Part shown: positions 1 through 4,391 of the stretch, piece by piece
Position numbering within the stretch: the first letter of the stretch is position 1
How the letters are laid out: the number at the start of each line of letters is the position of its first letter
DNA from: Microscillaceae bacterium
GTDB lineage: Bacteria; Bacteroidota; Bacteroidia; Cytophagales; Microscillaceae
Direction: 5' to 3'
Length of the DNA stretch: 6,085 bases
Assembly: GCA_003449595.1 (NCBI GenBank)
Contig: DMHB01000083.1
Coordinates: 1-6,085, forward strand
Position numbers and translations under genes: made by a program
The notes under the pieces: model-generated
Database searches by the model: none
The model's input: only the letters and a program-made list of their open reading frames with translations
Told to the model about the DNA's origin: nothing

Positions 1-1
1 C

Positions 2-298
2 GACGAAGAAGTAAGATTTAGGAGTATCAAGCGGCCAAAGGTGATTGTAAAGTATGAAGCCACTGAGAAACATCCGGCGCAGACCGAATTGGTCAACCTC
101 GATTTTCAGGTGGGGAAATACGAAACCACCTACTACTCAGGCAAACTGACCGCCATCCAAAAAATTGAGATGGTCAAACGCATTGAAAAATTGATTGAGG
201 CTGTCAAAGTTGCGCGTGCCAAAGCCAATAATGTGGAGGTGGTGAAAGTAGAATTAGGCAAAAGAGTATTTGAATTTATACAAAAAGACTTGCTATAA
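2..298 (+). CDS. DUF7873-like protein, C-terminal part (gene runs off the left edge)
   Basis: The reading frame is open from base 2 to the TAA at 296-298, so the gene starts before the window and only its last ~98 residues are visible. The GTG at 41 lies inside the conserved domain and is probably not the start. The segment EATEKHPAQ, followed by a V-G-x-Y/W...T...SG motif, a basic amphipathic helix (KIEMVKRIEKLIEAVKVARA) and the ending VEVVKVELGKRVFEF, matches my recollection of the C-terminus of the DUF7873 family, about 250 residues long in actinobacteria and other phyla (consensus roughly EATEKHPAQ...GYW...SGALP...RVE.L..AVK.AREEAN..EV....G..VF.YLF). The biochemical role is unknown. I recall such genes near slipin, TROVE/Ro60 and RtcB genes, but cannot verify this here. 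It lies 22 bp before a block of structured RNAs, which fits that context. Family call fairly sure; function unknown. Confidence 0.75.
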   Translation, partial: DEEVRFRSIKRPKVIVKYEATEKHPAQTELVNLDFQVGKYETTYYSGKLTAIQKIEMVKRIEKLIEAVKVARAKANNVEVVKVELGKRVFEFIQKDLL

Positions 299-320
299 AC
301 GAATAGCAAGCTGCAAAAAA

Positions 321-402
321 CAGAGATAGCCTTAGTCTGAGTATCAGTATTAGTCCGGCCTGTTCGTGACAAACAAGCCTTTAGCATCAGTCTATCGCTC
401 TG
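321..402 (+). ncRNA. candidate second Y RNA-like stem-loop
   Basis: The ends pair with each other. CAGAG (321-325) pairs with CTCTG (398-402), then ATAG (326-329) pairs with CTAT (392-395), leaving a 2-nt CG bulge (396-397) on the 3' strand. Inside, CTGA (337-340) pairs with TCAG (387-390). The tip is a GC-rich hairpin, GGCCTGTT (357-364) with AACAAGCC (372-379), with one C-A mismatch and a 7-nt loop. An end-closing helix interrupted by a bulge with a distal hairpin is the general plan of Y RNAs. The motif TAGCCTTAGT at the exit of the end stem recurs at the equivalent place in the next RNA. Strand is inferred from the neighbouring RNAs and the terminator at 665-695. The alternatives are a weak terminator for the upstream gene (the tip hairpin is followed by only TTT) or chance pairing. 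No promoter was recognised. Confidence 0.3.
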
Positions 403-454
403 TAGTCTTAGTTTAAAACACTGACCAAATACGACAATTTGTTTTAGCCTTAGT
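327..454 (+). repeat. direct repeat TAGCCTTAGT (327-336 and 445-454)
   Basis: A 10-base exact repeat occurs twice, 118 bp apart, within the RNA block. In each of the two proposed RNAs it lies at the transition from the end-closing helix to the distal module: its first bases finish the helix and the remainder begins the inner region. This may mark a shared functional element or common descent of the two RNAs. One chance 10-mer repeat in 400 bp is not impossible. The coordinates span both copies. Confidence 0.4.
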
Positions 455-570
455 GCGGTGGTTCGAATCCACCCATCCCAGCAGCTTTTTAGCTACCGTG
501 ATTCAAAACCTTGGGATGTAGCTCAGTGGCAGAGCAAGAGGTCTGCAGTTATAAAGCAAAGTATAGTGTT
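417..570 (+). ncRNA. yrlA: YrlA-class bacterial Y RNA with circularly permuted tRNA-like domain (candidate)
   Basis: The tRNA-like domain spans 447-542. It has a T-stem GGTGG/CCACC (457-461/469-473) with the canonical loop TTCGAAT, and an acceptor-like helix CATCCCA (474-480) pairing 7 of 7 with TGGGATG (512-518). That helix is closed by a 31-nt loop instead of being open. TA at 8-9 follows, then a D-stem GCTC/GAGC (521-524/532-535) with loop AGTGGCA including the GG pair. GCCTT (447-451) pairs with GAGGT (538-542) where an anticodon stem would begin. The two strands then continue into an end-closing helix: TTTGTTTTA (438-446) with TAAAGCAAA (552-560), TAC (430-432) with GTA (561-563), and AACACTG (417-423) with TAGTGTT (564-570). 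Bulges of 5 and 6 nt lie on the 5' strand and one of 9 nt (543-551) on the 3' strand. In bacteria, Y RNAs bind the Ro60 ring through the end helix, and the YrlA class carries a tRNA mimic. Exact ends are uncertain by several bases. The Ro60 gene itself is not in the window. Confidence 0.62.
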
Positions 571-588
571 AGGAAAAGTTCTGAAAAC

Positions 589-661
589 GATTTCATCGTA
601 CAGTGGTTAGTACAACAGACTCAGGATCTGTGGGTCGTAGGTTCGATTCCTACTGAAATCA
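589..661 (+). tRNA. tRNA (anticodon CAG, Leu by the code) or tRNA-like RNA with class I variable loop
   Basis: All helices are perfect. The acceptor is GATTTCA/TGAAATC (589-595/654-660), TC is at 8-9, and the D-stem is GTAC/GTAC with loop AGTGGTTA. The anticodon stem ACAGA/TCTGT (615-619/627-631) has loop CTCAGGA, the variable loop is 5 nt (GGGTC), and the T-stem GTAGG/CCTAC has loop TTCGATT. The discriminator is A661. The anticodon at 622-624 is CAG, which reads CUG (Leu). Bacterial leucine tRNAs normally carry a long class II variable arm, and this one has none, so its charging identity is unclear. A73 would suit LeuRS. CCA is not encoded: the bases after the discriminator are ATG. It lies 18 nt after the proposed Y RNA helix and immediately before an intrinsic terminator, so it is probably co-transcribed with the upstream RNAs. 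It may be a dedicated tRNA-like RNA of that locus rather than a translation tRNA. Confidence 0.8.
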
Positions 662-664
662 ATG

Positions 665-695
665 GCGGCTGCATAGGCTAGGCAGCCGCTTTTTT
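665..695 (+). terminator. intrinsic terminator after the RNA block
   Basis: An 8-bp perfect GC-rich stem, GCGGCTGC (665-672) with GCAGCCGC (682-689), has a 9-nt loop and is followed directly by six T (690-695). It starts 3 nt after the tRNA end and closes the plus-strand RNA transcription unit. On the minus strand there is no U-run after the hairpin, so it is not an evident terminator for the convergent LRR gene, which stops at 705. Confidence 0.9.
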
Positions 696-704
696 AATGC
701 TATC

Positions 705-1622
705 TTATAAAGTGAGCTGTGTATTGGGCAACATCGCCTTGAGCTTTTCCTCTGCTTGTATTTCTAAAGGGTTACCATCCAAGCGCAGGGTTTTGAGTTT
801 TTTCAAACTCGTAAACACATCCGGAATTTGTTCGATTTGGTTGCCATCTAACCAAAGAATCTCCAAGTTTTCCATTTTGGCCAAATCGGCAGGCACTGCC
901 ATCATCATATTTTGACTGAAAAGTACATTTTTTAGAGTTCTGACCTTAGCCAATATGCCAAAAGCTTGAATGGCGCTAAGTTCTTTGTTGTTAGACAACT
1001 CGATGATTTCTAATTTTTCTAAGCCGGTGAGCGCCTCCGGTAGATTTTTCAATGGGTTGAAGTTAAGGCTGAGGCGTTTTAGATTTTTGAGCTGCCCAAT
1101 TTCATCGGGCAAGGCTTTGAAGCCTGCCTCGTTGAGCGATAAATCGCGCAAAGCAGGCATTTTTGCCAAGGCTGTGAAGGCTTTGGCCCAGTCTAATTCA
1201 GGATTGTTATCTAACCAAAGGGTCGTTACGTGGGCGAGTTTATCAATATTTTCGGGTAGGATTTTGAGGTTATTTTCAGCAAGAGAAACTTCTTGCAAAT
1301 CAGGAAGTGTTGCCAGCGTGTTGAGCACAGCCGCCCAGTCCAAATTGGGGTTGCCTTCCAAATACAACCTTTGTAAGTTTTTGAACTGTACAAACTCTTC
1401 AGGAAGTTTAGAAAGATTGCTTCCGCGCAGGTTGAGCTCTTTGACGCGTGCAGGTTTTTTGAGTGCTTCGTCTAACGAGGTAAAACGGTTTTCTTCGCGC
1501 TCAATTTTGACATCCTTTTTTTCTTTTTGATTGGCTTTTTCGGTACTGCAAGCTCCTAAAAAGCCTACTGTTAAAAGTAATACCCCCAACGACTTGACGG
1601 GTGTGTAGAAATTCTGTTTCAT
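705..1622 (-). CDS. leucine-rich-repeat lipoprotein
   Basis: A 305-aa exported protein. Residues 1-25 form a lipoprotein signal peptide with lipobox LGAC (Cys25), so the mature protein should be lipid-anchored, probably at the outer membrane. A charged linker (26-59, KEKKDVKIEREE) follows. From residue 60 to the C-terminus there are ten leucine-rich repeats. Six have the 23-residue bacterial form (LxxLxLxxNxLxxLPxxxxxLxx). Three are 26-residue variants, two of which contain NPxLDWAxAxxxLAxxP, and a terminal unit caps the end. The order is 23-26-23-26-23-23-26-23-23-cap. LRR arcs generally bind protein partners, and no catalytic domain is attached. The start is ATG at 1622, 9 bp after the stop of the rhomboid gene, so the two are probably one transcript and may work together at the envelope. 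No own promoter and no Shine-Dalgarno sequence was seen. The ligand is unknown. Confidence 0.9.
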   Translation of the reverse strand: MKQNFYTPVKSLGVLLLTVGFLGACSTEKANQKEKKDVKIEREENRFTSLDEALKKPARVKELNLRGSNLSKLPEEFVQFKNLQRLYLEGNPNLDWAAVLNTLATLPDLQEVSLAENNLKILPENIDKLAHVTTLWLDNNPELDWAKAFTALAKMPALRDLSLNEAGFKALPDEIGQLKNLKRLSLNFNPLKNLPEALTGLEKLEIIELSNNKELSAIQAFGILAKVRTLKNVLFSQNMMMAVPADLAKMENLEILWLDGNQIEQIPDVFTSLKKLKTLRLDGNPLEIQAEEKLKAMLPNTQLTL

Positions 1623-1631
1623 AGTTGGATA

Positions 1632-2243
1632 TTAAACGCCCAAAGCGCCTGTATCTTGGTTGGAAGATTTTTTTAAAGTTTTATTACCTGAAAAAACATA
1701 TCCAAATATACCCCCGCAAATACCCCCTAAAATATGAGCAAATTGTGATACATTGTCGCTTTTGGTGATTTGATAAATTTCTTGACCAATGTATAAGGCC
1801 GTAATCAGGATAAAAGTAAGTGGAATAACCCCTGAGCGAACATTGGTAAACGAAGCCAGCAAAATAAGCATAAAGACAATGCCGCTGGCTCCTAAAAGTG
1901 CGTTGTTGAAAAATGAGGCATTCAAAATACCTGTAATCAAGGCGGTGATAAAGCTCATTTCGAGCAAGAGTTTAGAGCCATATTTTTCTTCTAAAATGGG
2001 GCCAATCAGCAAAATATATGAAAAATTACCCAAAAAGTGCATCCAATTGGCGTGTCCCATCGCGTGCGAAAATAACCGAAGATAGGTCAAGGGATCTACC
2101 AGTTGCATATAAGGGGTATTGAATGGATACACCGTAAAAAATGATAATACACCCGGAATTTCTAATCCGGTAGTAAGTAATACAACAATGAAACAAACCA
2201 AGGTGTAGGTCAGTGTAAAAGGGGCATTGTAGGTGATGCGCAT
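1632..2243 (-). CDS. rhomboid family intramembrane serine protease
   Basis: A 203-aa polytopic membrane protein with about six hydrophobic segments (roughly 9-28, 66-82, 92-110, 115-132, 138-153, 166-184), the core bacterial rhomboid fold. Rhomboids cleave transmembrane segments of substrates within the inner membrane. The catalytic dyad is present: Ser120 in GASG (TM4) and His170 in AHILGGICGG (TM6). The TM2 signature HAMGHANWMHFLGN aligns with E. coli GlpG so that His64, His69 and Asn73 match GlpG His145, His150 and the oxyanion residue Asn154. The loop-1 WR motif of GlpG is not obvious. It starts at ATG 2243 without a Shine-Dalgarno sequence, about 30 nt downstream of a candidate -7 element. 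It is followed after 9 bp by the LRR lipoprotein gene. Predicted active; substrate unknown. The C-terminal tail (185-203) is short and polar. Confidence 0.92.
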   Translation of the reverse strand: MRITYNAPFTLTYTLVCFIVVLLTTGLEIPGVLSFFTVYPFNTPYMQLVDPLTYLRLFSHAMGHANWMHFLGNFSYILLIGPILEEKYGSKLLLEMSFITALITGILNASFFNNALLGASGIVFMLILLASFTNVRSGVIPLTFILITALYIGQEIYQITKSDNVSQFAHILGGICGGIFGYVFSGNKTLKKSSNQDTGALGV

Positions 2244-2278
2244 ATCAGTAAAACTTTATTGAATCTAAAAGATGTAAG

Positions 2279-2286
2279 CAAATTTA
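2279..2286 (-). promoter_or_regulatory. Bacteroidota -7 element TAAATTTG for the rhomboid-LRR unit
   Basis: On the minus strand the sequence reads TAAATTTG, an exact match to TAnnTTTG, the -7 consensus of the Bacteroidota housekeeping sigma factor. It lies in the 59-bp gap after the DUF2927 gene, predicting a start near 2273 and a leader of about 30 nt before the rhomboid ATG. No clear -33 TTTG was found at the usual distance. The motif is AT-rich and could arise by chance, but an identical one precedes the PLP enzyme gene. Confidence 0.5.
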
Positions 2287-2302
2287 TGTTTTTTTTAGAA
2301 AT

Positions 2303-3007
2303 CTACATTCTAAAATGTTTTTGCCAAGCTTTTTCTACTTCTTGGATAGTCATTCCGGGTCTAATCCAAGGGGCATATAACACCCGAATCAAATGTTTGT
2401 CGATAGGAGCATAAGTATTGGTACTTGTCCACTTCTGATAGAATATACTTTCCGGATAGGTATAAGAGTCTTGCAGCAGGCCCAAGGCTTGGGTCAATTC
2501 TTCGCGCAGCAAGTGTTTGAGATAAGCTTCGGCCAGTCCTGCTTCCGTATTTAAAAACACTGAGCCACTGTAGATTTCATTTCTATCGTTGAAATGTACA
2601 TAACAAAACCCCTTGTTTTCATCAATAAAAGGTCGCGCCAAGGGCTCAACCGATTGGGTATAGCCTTGCGGACTGCCCAAATACACAATCAGATTCGTAT
2701 GGGCATCTATTTGGGTTTGGCAGGTAAGCGAAATGCCACTCGCCTCGATGAGTAGGTTTAGTTCTTGGATGACTTGTTGCAACTCAGCAGCCAAGTATTC
2801 GGGCATTGGCTCGCCATCAATGGCAAGGTAAATGGGGTGTTTCCATTTGCGTATTTGCAAAGGAGCTTGCCCATATTCGCTGCCTAAGGCAATTTCTAAA
2901 AAATACTGCTTGATGACAGTGGACGATAGACTTGCTGTGCTCGGAGAAGTGCAACTGCCCCACCACAAACCGATGACCGCCAGAATGGTAAGCCGGATTG
3001 TTCTCAA
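2303..3007 (-). CDS. DUF2927 domain-containing exported protein
   Basis: A 234-aa protein. Residues 1-19 (MRTIRLTILAVIGLWWGSC) look like an export signal. Cys19 could be lipidated, but the residue at -3 is Trp, so the lipobox is not canonical. The body resembles DUF2927 in order: RKWKHPIYLAI (53-63), a central AELQQVIQELN helix, NLIVYL (105-110), a Cys135 region, LREELTQALGLLQDS (167-181), YPESIFYQ (184-191), and PIDKHLIRVLYAPWIRPGM (201-219). The EELxQALG helix recalls a metallopeptidase-like helix, but no HExxH is present. Function unknown; presumably periplasmic or cell-surface. No ATG exists upstream in frame, and TTG at 3007 gives a sensible signal peptide. ATT at 3016 is a less likely alternative. 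The gene starts 29 bp after the stop of the PLP enzyme gene, so it is probably transcribed with it. Confidence 0.8.
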   Translation of the reverse strand: MRTIRLTILAVIGLWWGSCTSPSTASLSSTVIKQYFLEIALGSEYGQAPLQIRKWKHPIYLAIDGEPMPEYLAAELQQVIQELNLLIEASGISLTCQTQIDAHTNLIVYLGSPQGYTQSVEPLARPFIDENKGFCYVHFNDRNEIYSGSVFLNTEAGLAEAYLKHLLREELTQALGLLQDSYTYPESIFYQKWTSTNTYAPIDKHLIRVLYAPWIRPGMTIQEVEKAWQKHFRM

Positions 3008-3036
3008 AACGGCAATGTTATGAAATAAGTAATAAT

Positions 3037-4218
3037 TTATGGCTGCGCAACAGGGGTATTCATTTTGGCAAAGGCTTTTTCTAAATCAGCAATCAGCACT
3101 TGCGGGTCTTCCAAGCCAATGTAAAAGCGAATCCAAGACCAATGCAAGACATTGTTTTGGTAGTTTTCGGAAGTATAAAGCGTGCAAGCCGGAAAAATCA
3201 ACGATTCGTAACTACCCCACGAACAAGCCAACAAAAACCGCGACAAGCCATCACAAAAGCGTTCTACTTCTTCCATTGTTTCGGCCTTGAGGGCAATGGA
3301 AAACTGACCGGCACCTTTGCACATTTGTTTTTGCGCCAAGTCGTACTGTGGATCGGAGGGCGAAAAAGGGTAAAATATCCGGGCTACCTTAGGGTGCTTT
3401 TCCAGATAAGCAATGATTTCGGCAGTGCTTTGGCTCACACGATCCAAGCGAATGGGCAGGGTGCGCAACCCACGCAGCAATAGCCACGCATTGAAGGGCG
3501 AAATGACAGCACCAATGGTCATAAATTCGGAATGGAAAATCTTGCGCATCATTTCTTTCGACCCGCAAACCACTCCGGCCACGGTGTCGCTATGGCCGCC
3601 CAAATATTTGGTGGCCGAGTGTACCACCATATCTATGCCCATTCCAATAGGGTTTTGGTAAAGCGGACTGGCGTAACTATTGTCGATGATGGTCAGCAGT
3701 TGGTGTTTTTTGGCCAAAGCGGCTACTGCGGCAATATCTTGTTGCTCGAAAGTCCAAGAATTGGGGCTTTCTAAATAAATTAACTTTGTATTCGGTTGAA
3801 TAGCTGCTTCAAAATGAGCTACTTCCGACCCATCGACCATCGTGGTTTGTACGCCAAATCGCGCCAGCAGCAAGTTGAGCAATTTGTTAGTCCAGCTATA
3901 AGGCTTCAACACGCAAACTACGTGGTCGCCGGCCTGCACATTGGCCATCACGGCAGCCGCCACCGCAGCACTGCCGCTGGCAAATACCAGCGCATCTTCG
4001 GCGTTTTCCAAGGCAGCCAATTTCTTTTGTAGAATGGTGGTCGTAGGATTATTACCCCGTGTGTAAAACGGCACTTCGGCTTCGTTTTGAAGCGCTTCCC
4101 GCATTTGCGCCGTTGTTTTGAACGCAAACATCGAGGTTTGAAAAATGGGGGGCGCTACCGATCCAAAATATTGTTCGCGGTCTTCGCCGAGTTCGTTGAT
4201 GATGTAAGAAATATCCAT
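3037..4218 (-). CDS. PLP-dependent trans-sulfuration-family (Cys/Met metabolism) enzyme
   Basis: A 393-aa cytoplasmic enzyme of the cystathionine gamma-synthase/lyase and methionine gamma-lyase family (fold type I; usual length 380-430). Visible landmarks are YTRGNNPT (52-59, the phosphate-binding Tyr/Arg contributed to the neighbouring subunit), SGSAA (81-85), ESPNS (150-154), Asp179 in DNSYASP (contacts the PLP ring nitrogen), and Lys204 in HSATKYLGGHSD (forms the Schiff base). SWGSYESLIFPA (333-344) and Arg364 in WIRFYIGLED (binds the substrate carboxylate) complete the set. All catalytic positions are present, but two substrate-side motifs differ from the common family: SGSAA instead of SGMAA, and PYSWT (106-110) instead of YGGT. 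The reaction is therefore not assignable between beta/gamma elimination and replacement on Cys, Met or cystathionine. It starts at ATG 4218 and is divergent from the phosphatase gene. The DUF2927 gene follows after 29 bp. Confidence 0.92.
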   Translation of the reverse strand: MDISYIINELGEDREQYFGSVAPPIFQTSMFAFKTTAQMREALQNEAEVPFYTRGNNPTTTILQKKLAALENAEDALVFASGSAAVAAAVMANVQAGDHVVCVLKPYSWTNKLLNLLLARFGVQTTMVDGSEVAHFEAAIQPNTKLIYLESPNSWTFEQQDIAAVAALAKKHQLLTIIDNSYASPLYQNPIGMGIDMVVHSATKYLGGHSDTVAGVVCGSKEMMRKIFHSEFMTIGAVISPFNAWLLLRGLRTLPIRLDRVSQSTAEIIAYLEKHPKVARIFYPFSPSDPQYDLAQKQMCKGAGQFSIALKAETMEEVERFCDGLSRFLLACSWGSYESLIFPACTLYTSENYQNNVLHWSWIRFYIGLEDPQVLIADLEKAFAKMNTPVAQP

Positions 4219-4391
4219 ACAAAAAGTTTAAAGGCAAATTTAAGAAATTATTCACGCGACCGACACAAAATCGGATGCTAAAAAACTGTGTTGGTTGGCG
4301 GTTGAACTTATACAAAACTTCACGCATAGATGATTTTCTAACCTGAGAATTATTATAACTTGCAGCCGATTTTTTTAAAAGTGAAATTTAT
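4219..4391. other. divergent intergenic region between PLP enzyme and PafA-like phosphatase
   Basis: 173 bp that must hold promoters for both directions. The minus-strand side has an exact -7 element (separate entry). On the plus side the sequence TATAACTTG (about 4355-4363) resembles TAnnTTTG but lacks one T, so it is only a weak candidate. No Shine-Dalgarno sequence precedes the ATG at 4392; the leader is T/A-rich. No operator-like palindrome or RNA element was recognised. Confidence 0.5.
4235..4242 (-). promoter_or_regulatory. Bacteroidota -7 element TAAATTTG for the PLP enzyme-DUF2927 unit
   Basis: The minus strand reads TAAATTTGC, identical over nine bases to the element before the rhomboid gene and an exact match to TAnnTTTG. 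It predicts a transcription start about 10 nt before the ATG at 4218. A TTTG lies further upstream at a spacing of about 23 nt, slightly longer than usual for the -33 element. Confidence 0.5.

Noticed and set aside
41..298. Complete small gene starting at GTG 41
   Set aside because: The frame is open to the window edge, and the visible part matches only the C-terminus of a longer family.
133..387. 84-codon frame on the minus strand
   Set aside because: It overlaps the DUF7873-like coding end and the hairpin RNA, and has no domain or promoter.
447..549. A functional circularly permuted tRNA gene (GCA/Cys-like anticodon loop CTGCAGT)
   Set aside because: The strands beyond the would-be anticodon stem pair with each other (438-446/552-560), which explains the order as a Y RNA. 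Bacteria lack the usual splicing route, there is an extra base before the anticodon stem, and discriminator G does not fit Cys. A decayed tandem tRNA pair would not be expected to keep that end helix.
417..590. Two-piece (permuted) tmRNA
   Set aside because: The order of acceptor halves matches, but there is a full 4-bp D-stem, no G3-U70 pair and no tag reading frame after the 5' half.
970..1530. 186-codon open frame on the plus strand
   Set aside because: It lies antisense to the leucine-rich-repeat gene, its composition mirrors that gene, and it has no recognisable domain.
2287..2318. Hairpin TTAGAA/TTCTAA after the DUF2927 gene as a terminator
   Set aside because: The stem is only 6 bp and AT-only apart from one pair. 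On the minus strand it is followed by A, not T, and it partly overlaps the coding end.
3039..4032. Several overlapping plus-strand frames
   Set aside because: All are antisense shadows of the PLP enzyme gene, with no family resemblance.
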